Shown here piece by piece: positions 45,371 to 54,639 of a stretch of 64,000 nt of DNA. The notes beneath the pieces were generated by a model, which saw only the letters and a program-made list of their open reading frames with translations, was not told the DNA's origin and searched no databases. The stretch spans positions 117,377-181,376 of the forward strand of contig JAZRPG010000027.1 in assembly GCA_045649105.1 (NCBI GenBank), written 5' to 3'. Source of the stretch: JAZRPG01 sp045649105 (lineage in GTDB: Bacteria; Bacillota; Clostridia; Oscillospirales; JAAYXM01). Numbering within the stretch: position 1 is the stretch's first letter; every line of letters begins with the position of its first letter. Made by a program: the position numbers and the translations under genes.

Positions 45371-46055
45371 GCTGATTCGCGCCGCAAAGCACGGAGATGA
45401 GGCTGCCTTTGAGAAAATTATTACGGACAACTCCCCTCTTATCTGGAGTATTGTACGCCGTTTTCTCGGACGCGGTGCCGATGCGGAGGATTTGTATCAA
45501 CTCGGATGTGTAGGCCTGCTGAAAGCCATACGCGGCTTTAATGAGGCACTTGGAAATCAGTTCTCGACATATGCCGTACCTAAAATTGCCGGAGAAATCA
45601 GAAGATTTTTGCGTGATGACGGTACAATAAAGGTCAGCCGGACAATAAAGGAACGTGCCACAAAAATCCGATATGCCGCAGAAAATCTGCGGACAGCGCT
45701 CAGTCGCGATCCGACCCTGTCAGAGCTGTCAGACGCAACAGGTTACACACCTGAAGAAATTGCTCAGGCAGAATGTGCAACCGCGCATACTGATTCACTC
45801 AGCCGGGAAATCAACACTGAGGGGCAAACACTTGAGGAAACGCTCGGAAACTCCGGTATTGAGGACAATGTACTTGAGTATGTGTCACTGTCACATGCGA
45901 TTGAAAAACTGCCGAAGCGCGAACGCATAGTTATTATGCTGCGCTTCTTCCGCTCCCTGACTCAGGAACAGACAGCAAGGATTATGGACATATCCCAGGT
46001 TCAGGTTTCTCGCATTGAACGCGCCGCAATAGCTCACCTGCGCGAGAATTTATAA
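45354..46055 (+). CDS. sigF: Forespore sigma factor SigF
   Basis: 233-residue sporulation sigma factor, first to act in the forespore. Region 2 includes EDLYQLGCVGLLKAIRGF and FSTYAVPKIAGEIRRFLRDDG; region 3 follows, and region 4 has LTQEQTARIMDISQVQVSRIE. The start is GTG at 45354 inside the end of spoIIAB. A terminator follows. The gene order spoIIAA-spoIIAB-sigF is the classical one. Confidence 0.95.
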   Translation: MTDTIELIRAAKHGDEAAFEKIITDNSPLIWSIVRRFLGRGADAEDLYQLGCVGLLKAIRGFNEALGNQFSTYAVPKIAGEIRRFLRDDGTIKVSRTIKERATKIRYAAENLRTALSRDPTLSELSDATGYTPEEIAQAECATAHTDSLSREINTEGQTLEETLGNSGIEDNVLEYVSLSHAIEKLPKRERIVIMLRFFRSLTQEQTARIMDISQVQVSRIERAAIAHLRENL

Positions 46056-46092
46056 AAAAAGACCGTACAGCTCTCTGTACGGTCTTTTTTTA
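46053..46092. terminator. Terminator between sigF and purL
   Basis: AAAAAAGACCGTACAG and CTGTACGGTCTTTTTT form a perfect 16-bp stem with a 5-base loop. It is symmetrical and serves both converging operons. Confidence 0.9.
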
Positions 46093-46093
46093 C

Positions 46094-49000
46094 TTAAATT
46101 TTGAAATAATCAACTGCGCCCCGGAAAATCCGGCTCTCTTTATTTCCGTCAATGTTCTTGTAAAGATTATCTCCCTTTCGCTCACTGTGTGCCATCTTTC
46201 CGAACACGCGTCCGTCAGGAGACGTGATTCCTTCTATAGCGAGAACTGAGCCATTCGGGTTAACCTCAATATCAAGAGACGGCTCACCGTCAAGTCCGAC
46301 ATACTGTGTTGCAATCTGTCCGTTTTCACACAATTTATCAAGAAGCTCTACATGGCATACAAACCTTCCCTCACCATGTGAAATCGGCTCTGTCAACACA
46401 TCGCCCACATTATAATGCATAAGCCACGGTGATTTGTTTGACGCAACGCGTGTGCGCACAATACGCGACTGGTGCCTGCCGATTGTATTAAATGTAAGCG
46501 TCGGATTCTCGCTCTCACCGTCAACAATCTTACCAAACGGCACAAGCCCAAGCTTTATAAGGGCCTGGAATCCGTTGCAGATTCCGCACATAAGTCCATC
46601 ACGATTCTCCAGCAGTTCATTTACACTTTCTGCTATCCTGGGATTCCTGAAGAATGTCGCAATGAGCTTTGCAGAGCCTTCAGGCTCGTCGCCGCCTGAG
46701 AATCCGCCCGGTATAAATATGATTTGCGAATCATCAATAAGACCTGCGATTCTGTTTACCGACTCCTCTACATCCTTTGCCGTGAGGTTTTTAACGATGG
46801 AGATTATGGGCTCTGCTCCCGCCTTCTCAAGTGCCCTTGCCGTATCGTACTCACAGTTTGTTCCCGGGAATACCGGAATCAGCACCTTCGGGCGTGCAAC
46901 TCCAACAGCGGGGCTAACGCGCTTTTGTGCGCTATATGATACGGACTGTGTTTTCTTTGTTTCCTCCGCTGTCTTATTCGGGTAAACGCTCTCCAGCACT
47001 CCCTCATATATACCCGAAATTTCTTGCCCGTCTATGCACTCATCGCCACATACCAGAGCGTAATCATCAGTTGTTTTTCCTAACAGACTTCCTATATCCT
47101 CGCATTTGTCGGAAAGCTCAAGAACAAAGCTTCCGTATTTGTACTCAAAGGCTGAGTTGATATCAAAAGCCGAATCATACTTAAATCCGATTCTGTTACC
47201 GAGCGACATTTTAAGAACAGCTTCGGCTATTCCGCCATAAGTCGGCGTGAATGCAGAAAGAATGAATCCACCTTTTATAAGCTCGTTTACCTTCTTGTAA
47301 AGCTTCTTGAGACTTTCAGTATCCGGAAGTCCGTTCGGAAGTGTATCCGGCTCAAGAAGAACAACGCGTGAGCCTGCTTTTTTAAATTCAGGCGATATAA
47401 CATTGTCACTGTTGCATACCGATATTGCAAATGAAACAAGAGTCGGCGGCACATCTATATTTTCAAATGAACCGCTCATTGAGTCCTTGCCGCCAATCGC
47501 GCCTATTCCGAGCTCTACCTGTGCATCAAGCGCGCCGAGAAGCGCCGAGAACGGCTTGCCCCACCGCTTCGGGTCAGTTCCAAGCTTTTCAAAATACTCC
47601 TGGAATGTCAGGTAGCAGGAATCTGTATATGCACCGGTAGCAATAAGCTTTGAAATTGATTCAACAACAGCAAGATATGCACCGTGATACGGGCTCTTCT
47701 CCGTAATAAACGGATTGTATCCGTATGCCATAACGGAGCATGTCTTTGTCTCTCCTCCGAGCACGGGGATTTTTGCCGCCATAGCCTGTATCGGTGTCCG
47801 CTGATACTTTCCTCCGAAAGGCATAAGCACGGTATTTGCACCTATAGTCGAATCAAACCGCTCCGATAATCCTCGTTTTGAACAGATATTTAAATCAGAC
47901 GCAAGCTCACGCATCTTTTCGCCAAACGACGCGCCCGCTGTCTTTTTCTGCTCAAACTTCATTTCAGGAACCTCAACCGAGGCTCTCTTTGGAGCTCCGT
48001 TGGAATTTAAGAATTCACGCGATATATCAACGATATTTTTGCCGCGCCAGCTCATTATAAGCCTCGGTGTCTCTGTCACCGCTGCGACAACTGTCGACTC
48101 AAGATTTTCCTCCGCTGCAAGCTCCATAAAGCGCAACACATCGCCTTTATCAAGCACAACAGCCATTCGCTCCTGAGACTCACTTATTGCAAGCTCAGTT
48201 CCGTCAAGGCCGTCGTATTTCTTAGGCACGGCATCAAGCGATATTGAAAGTCCGTCCGCAAGCTCTCCGATTGCAACGGATACGCCGCCTGCTCCGAAAT
48301 CATTGCAACGCTTTATAAGTCTTGCGGCCTCCGGATTTCTGAAAAGGCGCTGAAGCTTACGCTCCTCAGGTGCATTACCCTTCTGAACCTCAGCTCCGCA
48401 CTGTGTAAGAGAGCTGACGCTGTGCGATTTTGACGAGCCTGTAGCCCCTCCGCATCCGTCACGCCCTGTGCGACCGCCGAGAAGGACAACAACATCTCCG
48501 TCCTGCGGGACACTTCTTCTTACATTTCCCTCAGGTGCGGCACCGACTACGGCGCCTATTTCAAGGTGCTTTGCCATGTAACCGTCATGATAAATTTCGT
48601 CTACAAGACCTGTAGCAAGACCAATCTGATTTCCGTAGGAACTGTTTCCCGCGGCAGATGTGGTAAGAATCTGTCTTTGCGGCAATTTACCGGGTATTGT
48701 ATCCTCGATTGGCTTTAATGGGTTTGAACCACCCGTAACGCGCATTGCCTGATATACATATGACCTACCGGACAGCGGGTCACGTATTGCTCCGCCGATA
48801 CATGTAGCAGCACCGCCAAACGGCTCAATTTCCGTTGGGTGATTATGAGTTTCATTCTTAAATAAAAGAAGCCACTTTTCACTCTTGCCGTCAACATCTA
48901 CATTGATTTTTACAGTACATGCATTTATCTCATCAGACTCGTCGAGATTTTTCAGCTCACCGGTCTTTTTGAGATGTTTTACCGCAATTGTTGCCATATT

Positions 49001-49792
49001 CATAAGCGTTACAGGCTTTGTTATGTTAAGCTCTTTTCGCATTGCATTATATCTTGCAAATGCATTTTTTACATCCTCGCACTTTATATCAGCACTTTCA
49101 AGCTCAGTAAGGAATGTTGTGTGTCTGCAGTGGTCAGACCAATATGTATCAATAACCCTTATCTCTGTAAGCGTCGGGTCGCGGTCCTCACTCTTAAAAT
49201 AATCTCTGCAGAATTTTATGTCCTCAAAGTCCATAGCGAGTCTGTACTCATCTATTATCGAAGTAAGCTCCTCATCTGCCATATTTATAAAGCCGTTAAC
49301 AACAGGTACATCCGCCGGCATATCGTACGGTATAAAAAGCGTCTCGGGCAGAGACAGCGAAGCCTCGCGGCTCTCTACCGGATTTATAATATACTTCTTT
49401 ATCTCGGAAACCTCGCTTTCGCTGAGGTTCCCTTCCATAACATATACACGCGCTGTCCTGACGGTCGGTCTCTCCGTCCTTGAGATAAGCTGTATACACT
49501 GTGCCGCTGAATCTGCTCTCTGGTCAAACTGGCCCGGGAGATACTCTACAGCAAACACAACCCCGTTTTCCGCATCAAGCTCATCGTATATATTATCAAG
49601 CTGCGGTTCACTGAAAACGATGTTCTTACATTTTTCAAACAGAGCCTCATCTACGCCCTCAACATCATATCTGTTAATTATGCGGATATCCGAAAGCGCC
49701 TTTATTCCGAGAAATGAACGTATATTCTTTTTAAGCGCCTGTGCTTCAAGCGAATGTTCACTCTTTTTTTCGACATATATGCGATATACCAT
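46094..49792 (-). CDS. purL: Phosphoribosylformylglycinamidine synthase, fused PurL-PurQ type
   Basis: 1232-residue single-chain FGAM synthase, converting FGAR plus Gln and ATP to FGAM. The N-terminal PurS-like part precedes the large ATP-binding synthase (DTYWSDHCRHTTF, NETHNHPTEIEPFGGAATCIGG). The C-terminal glutaminase starts at about 985 (LIPVFPGTNCEYDTA). It has the nucleophile Cys in MCGICNGFQAL and His/Glu near the end. Many Firmicutes encode PurS, PurQ and PurL separately; the fused form is found in clostridial and proteobacterial genomes. It is the last gene of the purine operon, with GGAGG before ATG 49792. Confidence 0.95.
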   Translation of the reverse strand: MVYRIYVEKKSEHSLEAQALKKNIRSFLGIKALSDIRIINRYDVEGVDEALFEKCKNIVFSEPQLDNIYDELDAENGVVFAVEYLPGQFDQRADSAAQCIQLISRTERPTVRTARVYVMEGNLSESEVSEIKKYIINPVESREASLSLPETLFIPYDMPADVPVVNGFINMADEELTSIIDEYRLAMDFEDIKFCRDYFKSEDRDPTLTEIRVIDTYWSDHCRHTTFLTELESADIKCEDVKNAFARYNAMRKELNITKPVTLMNMATIAVKHLKKTGELKNLDESDEINACTVKINVDVDGKSEKWLLLFKNETHNHPTEIEPFGGAATCIGGAIRDPLSGRSYVYQAMRVTGGSNPLKPIEDTIPGKLPQRQILTTSAAGNSSYGNQIGLATGLVDEIYHDGYMAKHLEIGAVVGAAPEGNVRRSVPQDGDVVVLLGGRTGRDGCGGATGSSKSHSVSSLTQCGAEVQKGNAPEERKLQRLFRNPEAARLIKRCNDFGAGGVSVAIGELADGLSISLDAVPKKYDGLDGTELAISESQERMAVVLDKGDVLRFMELAAEENLESTVVAAVTETPRLIMSWRGKNIVDISREFLNSNGAPKRASVEVPEMKFEQKKTAGASFGEKMRELASDLNICSKRGLSERFDSTIGANTVLMPFGGKYQRTPIQAMAAKIPVLGGETKTCSVMAYGYNPFITEKSPYHGAYLAVVESISKLIATGAYTDSCYLTFQEYFEKLGTDPKRWGKPFSALLGALDAQVELGIGAIGGKDSMSGSFENIDVPPTLVSFAISVCNSDNVISPEFKKAGSRVVLLEPDTLPNGLPDTESLKKLYKKVNELIKGGFILSAFTPTYGGIAEAVLKMSLGNRIGFKYDSAFDINSAFEYKYGSFVLELSDKCEDIGSLLGKTTDDYALVCGDECIDGQEISGIYEGVLESVYPNKTAEETKKTQSVSYSAQKRVSPAVGVARPKVLIPVFPGTNCEYDTARALEKAGAEPIISIVKNLTAKDVEESVNRIAGLIDDSQIIFIPGGFSGGDEPEGSAKLIATFFRNPRIAESVNELLENRDGLMCGICNGFQALIKLGLVPFGKIVDGESENPTLTFNTIGRHQSRIVRTRVASNKSPWLMHYNVGDVLTEPISHGEGRFVCHVELLDKLCENGQIATQYVGLDGEPSLDIEVNPNGSVLAIEGITSPDGRVFGKMAHSERKGDNLYKNIDGNKESRIFRGAVDYFKI

Positions 49793-49807
49793 TTTTTAAA
49801 GCCTCCG

Positions 49808-51088
49808 TCAAAATGTTTTTTTGAAAGAAAGTGCCTTTTTACCGATATCCGATCTGTAGAATGAATCTGTAAAACTTATCTGCTTTACAGCTTCATAAGC
49901 CTTTTCTATTGCGGTCTCAAGCGTATCTGCAGTAGCTGTGACTCCGAGAACTCTGCCACCCGAAGTAACAAGCTTTCCGTCTTTCAGCGCTGTTCCGGAA
50001 TGATAAAGATTGATGTCTGCAAGCTCTTTTGCCGACCCTAAATGCATTTCATAACCCTTGCCATACTTTACGGGATACCCGCCCGAAGCGAGCATTACGC
50101 AGCAGGCGGCACCGTTTTCAAACTCGACATTTACATCTGCAAGTGTTTCATTTTCTACTGCAAGCATGATTTCAAGCAAATCACTCTTCAGAAGCGAAAG
50201 TACGGACTGTGCCTCCGGGTCTCCGAATCTGCAGTTGTACTCAATTACCTTAGGACCGTCAGGAGTGAGCATAAGGCCAAAGTACAGACAGCCTTTAAAT
50301 GTTCTCCCCTCAGCTCTCATTGCCTCAATAGTAGGCAGAAAAATCGTCTCCATGCATATATCCGCAATTTCCGCAGTGTAGCACGGGTTCGGCGCAATGG
50401 TTCCCATTCCTCCGGTATTAAGCCCCTCGTCACCATCATGTGCGCGCTTATGGTCCATTGAAGAAACCATCGGCCGGATTGTCTTTCCGTCCGTAAACGC
50501 CAGAACGGAAACCTCCGGACCTGTCAGAAATTCCTCTACTACTATGCTGTTACCGCTCTCGCCAAAAATTTTCCCTTCCATAATTGAGGTGACTGCATCT
50601 ATAGATTCCCGGACACTGTTTGAGATTATTACACCTTTGCCAAGTGCAAGCCCGTCTGCCTTAATGACAATCGGATGCTTTGCAGCTTTAAGGTACTCTA
50701 CTGCGCTGTCCTTGTTATCAAAAACTTCATAAGCTGCTGTCGGGATTTTATATTTCTTCATAAGCCCCTTTGAAAAAACCTTACTACCCTCGATCGCGGC
50801 AGCACGGCTGTCAGGGCCGAAGCATGCAATACCTGCTTCGTGCAATTTATCCACTGCACCGAGAACAAGCGGGTCATCAGGTGCTACAACTGCAAAATCG
50901 ATATTGTTCCCGACTGCAAATTTCACAATCCCGTCAATATCACATGCAGCTATATCAACGCATTTTGCGTCCTCTGCTATGCCTCCGTTGCCCGGTAATG
51001 CGAAAATATCGGTTATTTTATCGCTTTTTTTAAGCGCTTTTATTATGGCGTGCTCTCGCCCACCGCCTCCGACTACAAGTATGCGCAT
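49808..51088 (-). CDS. purD: Phosphoribosylamine--glycine ligase
   Basis: 426-residue ATP-grasp enzyme making GAR from phosphoribosylamine and glycine. The N-terminal VVGGGGREHAII and ATP-grasp segments VIKADGLALGKGVI and NCRFGDPEAQ are present. It sits between purH and purL in the operon, 15 bases from purL. Confidence 0.96.
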   Translation of the reverse strand: MRILVVGGGGREHAIIKALKKSDKITDIFALPGNGGIAEDAKCVDIAACDIDGIVKFAVGNNIDFAVVAPDDPLVLGAVDKLHEAGIACFGPDSRAAAIEGSKVFSKGLMKKYKIPTAAYEVFDNKDSAVEYLKAAKHPIVIKADGLALGKGVIISNSVRESIDAVTSIMEGKIFGESGNSIVVEEFLTGPEVSVLAFTDGKTIRPMVSSMDHKRAHDGDEGLNTGGMGTIAPNPCYTAEIADICMETIFLPTIEAMRAEGRTFKGCLYFGLMLTPDGPKVIEYNCRFGDPEAQSVLSLLKSDLLEIMLAVENETLADVNVEFENGAACCVMLASGGYPVKYGKGYEMHLGSAKELADINLYHSGTALKDGKLVTSGGRVLGVTATADTLETAIEKAYEAVKQISFTDSFYRSDIGKKALSFKKTF

Positions 51089-51108
51089 ATATTAAACTCC
51101 TTTTTAAA

Positions 51109-52281
51109 TCAATGATGGAACAAGCGAATTCCCGTAAATGCCATGGTCACATTATGCTTATTGCATGCATCAATTACATCAGCATCTCTCTTTGAGCCGC
51201 CGGGCTGTGCAATATATGACACGCCGCTTCTGCATGCGCGCTCAATGTTATCGGAGAACGGGAAGAACGCATCGCTTCCGAGCGATACTCCGCTAACCTT
51301 TCCGAGCCACTCCTTTTTCTCCTCTGCAGTAAGTGCATCGGGTCGCACCTTGAAGAAGTTCTGCCATACTTCATCGCCTAAAACATCTTCACACTCATCT
51401 GAAATATATAAATCTATTGCATTATCACGCTCAGGCTTTCCTATTCCGTCTACAAACCGGAGTGAAAGAACCTTCGGGTGCTGTCTTAAATGCCATATAT
51501 CAGCCTTATTTCCCGCAAGGCGTGTGCAATGTATGCGCGACTGCTGCCCTGCTCCGACGCCGATAACCTGTCCGCCCTCGGCATAGCACACTGAGTTTGA
51601 CTGAGTGTATTTAAGGGTAATAAGAGCTATTATTAAGTCCTGCTTTGCGGAAAGAGGAAGCTCTTTATTCTCTGTTACGATATTTTCAAGTACAGACATG
51701 TTAAGCTCAACATCGTTTCTGCCCTGCTCAAATGTAATGCCGTATACCTGTTTGCGCTCAATCGGAGCAGGAACATATGACTCATCGATTTCTATTACGT
51801 TATATGCGCCTTTTCTCTTTGATTTAAGAATTTCAAGAGCTTTATCCGTATATCCCGGAGCTATTATACCGTCTGAAACCTCTTTTGCAATTATCGATGC
51901 TGTCGACTCATCGCATACATCACTGAGTGCAATGAAATCTCCGAATGACGACATTCTGTCTGCTCCGCGTGCACGCACATATGCGCACGCAATCGGCGAA
52001 AGCTCAACATCCTCTACAAAATACATTTTTTTAAGAGTATCATCAAGAGGGAGACCGATTGCCGCACCTGCAGGACTTACATGCTTAAATGATGCCGCGG
52101 CAGGAAGCGAAAGCGCCTCTTTTAACTCACGCACAAGCTGATAGCTGTTGAAAGCGTCAAGAAAATTTATATATCCTGGCCTTCCGTTTAACACCTTTAT
52201 CGGTAATTCTCCGCCCTCAACATAGATTTTGGACGGGATCTGGTGCGGATTACAACCATACTTTAATTCTAATTCTTTCAT
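51109..52281 (-). CDS. purH: AICAR transformylase (PurH lacking the cyclohydrolase domain)
   Basis: 390-residue enzyme transferring the formyl group from 10-formyl-THF to AICAR. It corresponds to the C-terminal transformylase half of bifunctional PurH: KYGCNPHQIPSKIY at the start, FKHVSPAGAAIG with the catalytic Lys-His, and later VGAGQQSRIHC. The inosinicase half is absent, and cyclisation is supplied by the adjacent PurO. ATG at 52281 follows GGAGG by 8 bases. Confidence 0.93.
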   Translation of the reverse strand: MKELELKYGCNPHQIPSKIYVEGGELPIKVLNGRPGYINFLDAFNSYQLVRELKEALSLPAAASFKHVSPAGAAIGLPLDDTLKKMYFVEDVELSPIACAYVRARGADRMSSFGDFIALSDVCDESTASIIAKEVSDGIIAPGYTDKALEILKSKRKGAYNVIEIDESYVPAPIERKQVYGITFEQGRNDVELNMSVLENIVTENKELPLSAKQDLIIALITLKYTQSNSVCYAEGGQVIGVGAGQQSRIHCTRLAGNKADIWHLRQHPKVLSLRFVDGIGKPERDNAIDLYISDECEDVLGDEVWQNFFKVRPDALTAEEKKEWLGKVSGVSLGSDAFFPFSDNIERACRSGVSYIAQPGGSKRDADVIDACNKHNVTMAFTGIRLFHH

Positions 52282-52295
52282 TTGGCCTGCCTCCA

Positions 52296-52997
52296 TTACT
52301 TATTTTTATTTATAATTCTTGTCTCGTCCTTGCCTCCGCAAAGGGATATGAAGCGAGTGACGAGAGATACCTTGTTTTCCGAATCCAGCGTTTCCCAAAT
52401 TTCATTGGAAAACTCATCAATGTCGTTTCCGATGCATATTTCCTTCGGCTCGCCCTTATATGACGGAATCGGATTCCCATCGTGTTCATAAGTATGAATG
52501 ATGTGTCCGATACCGGAAACAGGCTGTGAATACTCGAAGAAATTGCGGAGGCATGATTCCTTATTACCGTTTTGCGACTTAAGGATGCTAAGCTTATATG
52601 TAAAGCTGTTTTCATTTACAGATATAATACCGCTGATACGCGGTGTGTAATTGGGGCAATCCGGCTCAAACTCACGGGTTCTGAGCGCCTCCTCAAAGGT
52701 TTTGCCGTCAGCAATAAAATCATACACCGTATCGGTCTGGTCACCGTTTGTCACAATGGTTTTATTGTCAATGCTTCTGACTGCATTATATATTATAAGT
52801 GACGGGTCTGACAGCTTTGACGCGTCAAATGCCTCTGTCCTTATCAATCCGTTTTCTTCTACAAAAATACGGTTGCGGCTATTCTCGCTTCTGCCCATTA
52901 TAAAGTACGCAATGACCGCATTTTTTCCGTCTTTTGTCTTCCCTATTGCTATTCCTCTGCCCGGATATGAATTTCCTTTTAACGCTTCAATGCTCAT
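52296..52997 (-). CDS. purO: IMP cyclohydrolase, PurO type
   Basis: 233-residue stand-alone IMP cyclohydrolase of the kind first described in archaea (PurO fold, Ntn-like). It closes FAICAR to IMP, the last step of the pathway. The N-terminal LKGNSYPGRGIAIGKTKDG, AYFIMGRSENSRNRIF and later YNAVRSI are family blocks as I recall them. It overlaps purN by 4 bases and lies 14 bases from the transformylase, so the two halves of PurH function are encoded side by side. Confidence 0.88.
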   Translation of the reverse strand: MSIEALKGNSYPGRGIAIGKTKDGKNAVIAYFIMGRSENSRNRIFVEENGLIRTEAFDASKLSDPSLIIYNAVRSIDNKTIVTNGDQTDTVYDFIADGKTFEEALRTREFEPDCPNYTPRISGIISVNENSFTYKLSILKSQNGNKESCLRNFFEYSQPVSGIGHIIHTYEHDGNPIPSYKGEPKEICIGNDIDEFSNEIWETLDSENKVSLVTRFISLCGGKDETRIINKNK

Positions 52998-53608
52998 TTT
53001 TCTTCCCCTTTCACAATTTCATGACACACCATCTCTACAGCCTTCGGGAGGATTTTCCACTCTGCCTCCTCCATAATTCTTCGCTGTAATATCTCCGGCG
53101 TATCGCCGTCATGAATTTCAACAGCCTTTTGCAAGATAATCCTGCCGCCATCCGGCACCTCATTTACAAAATGCACGGTCGCACCACTGACCTTAACTCC
53201 GTAACCGAGAGCCGCCTCATGTACGCGAAGCCCGTAATATCCCTTTCCGCAGAATGAAGGGATAAGAGATGGATGCACATTGATTATCCTGTCTTCATAC
53301 TTCTTAACAAAATCAGCGCTAAGAATCGACATAAAACCTGCAAGAACTATCAAATCGATATTATTCTCAGAAAGAATTCTTAAAACTTCACATTCAAACC
53401 CTTCCTGACCGAGGTCGGCGCTTTTTTCAACAACATGCGTCTTAATTCCGTTTTGCTCTGCCCTCTTGAGAGCATAGGCTTCCCTTTTATTAGACAACAC
53501 AAGTGAAATACTGCCGCTTTTGATAATCCCGTTTTTCTCGGCGTCAATAAGCGCCTGAAGATTTGTTCCTCCACCGGAAACGAGGACTGCTATTTTCGCG
53601 CTCAGCAT
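52994..53608 (-). CDS. purN: Phosphoribosylglycinamide formyltransferase
   Basis: 204-residue GAR transformylase that uses 10-formyl-THF. VLVSGGGTNLQALIDA is the nucleotide-binding start. NVHPSLIPSFCGKGYYG supplies the catalytic Asn-x-His, and SGATVHFVNEVPDGG follows. It overlaps purM by 7 bases and purO by 4, so it is tightly coupled. Confidence 0.96.
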   Translation of the reverse strand: MLSAKIAVLVSGGGTNLQALIDAEKNGIIKSGSISLVLSNKREAYALKRAEQNGIKTHVVEKSADLGQEGFECEVLRILSENNIDLIVLAGFMSILSADFVKKYEDRIINVHPSLIPSFCGKGYYGLRVHEAALGYGVKVSGATVHFVNEVPDGGRIILQKAVEIHDGDTPEILQRRIMEEAEWKILPKAVEMVCHEIVKGEEK

Positions 53609-54639
53609 ATTTCTACTCCGCAGTCGCCCTTTGTTACCTCGCCTATAATATACGCCTTTTCGCCATTTTCGTTTAAGATTTTCACGGCGCGGTCAGCCTC
53701 ATCGGCTGAAACAACTATGCTCATGCCGACGCCCATATTAAATGTGTTGAACATATCGCGCTCAGGGATATTACCCTCACGCATTATGATATCAAAGAGC
53801 GGATTTTTCCTGAGCTTGTCCTTCTCAATACGCGCAACAAATCCGTCAGGCAGGCTGCGCGGAATATTTTCGTAAAAACCGCCGCCTGTAATGTGCGATA
53901 CCGCCTTCGGGGCTACCTCTTTTGCAAGAGCAAGAACGGGTTTTACATATATCCGCGTCGGCTCAAGCAGCGCCTCACCCAGAGTTCTTCCGAGCTCGTC
54001 GTATTTCTTTTCTATAGCGTTTCCGCTTCCGATATTAAACACCTTGCGGACAAGCGAGAATCCGTTTGAGTGAACACCCGAAGACGGCAGGGCTATTATT
54101 GCATCCCCGCAGCATACCTTGGAGTTATCAAACACCTTTTCCTTATCTACAATTCCGACTGTGAAGCCGGCAAGGTCGTATTCATCCTCAGGATAAAAAC
54201 CGGGCATTTCTGCCGTTTCTCCACCGATAAGCGCGCATTCAGACTGTACACAGCCCTCTGCAACACCGGAAACTATTTCCGCAACACGCTCAGGAACATT
54301 TTTACCGAGCGCTATGTAATCGAGAAAGAACATCGGTGCAGCGCCGCAACACACTACATCATTGACGCACATCGCGACACAGTCTATACCCACTGTATCG
54401 TGCTTATCAAGAAGAAATGCAAGCTTAAGCTTTGTCCCTACTCCGTCTGTTCCGCTTACCAACACAGGCTGTGACATGCCTGCAATATTCGGCAGAAACA
54501 TTCCGCCGAATCCTCCAATATCGGAAACAACGCCCGGCGTCTGCGTTCTTGCAATGTGCTTTTTCATAAGCTTAACGGCAGAATATCCTGCTGTTATATC
54601 TACTCCCGCCGCCTTGTAGCTCTCGCTGTAGCTCTTCAT
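53602..54639 (-). CDS. purM: Phosphoribosylformylglycinamidine cyclo-ligase
   Basis: 345-residue AIR synthetase, closing the imidazole ring from FGAM with ATP. LVSGTDGVGTKLKLA, GGETAEMPGFY and HITGGGFYENIPR are the family motifs. Its start overlaps the purF stop by one base. Confidence 0.97.
   Translation of the reverse strand: MKSYSESYKAAGVDITAGYSAVKLMKKHIARTQTPGVVSDIGGFGGMFLPNIAGMSQPVLVSGTDGVGTKLKLAFLLDKHDTVGIDCVAMCVNDVVCCGAAPMFFLDYIALGKNVPERVAEIVSGVAEGCVQSECALIGGETAEMPGFYPEDEYDLAGFTVGIVDKEKVFDNSKVCCGDAIIALPSSGVHSNGFSLVRKVFNIGSGNAIEKKYDELGRTLGEALLEPTRIYVKPVLALAKEVAPKAVSHITGGGFYENIPRSLPDGFVARIEKDKLRKNPLFDIIMREGNIPERDMFNTFNMGVGMSIVVSADEADRAVKILNENGEKAYIIGEVTKGDCGVEIC

Noticed and set aside
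49218..49799. Open frame on the plus strand opposite the 5' end of purL
   Set aside because: It is a shadow of the purL coding sequence, with a Ser-rich composition typical of antisense frames.
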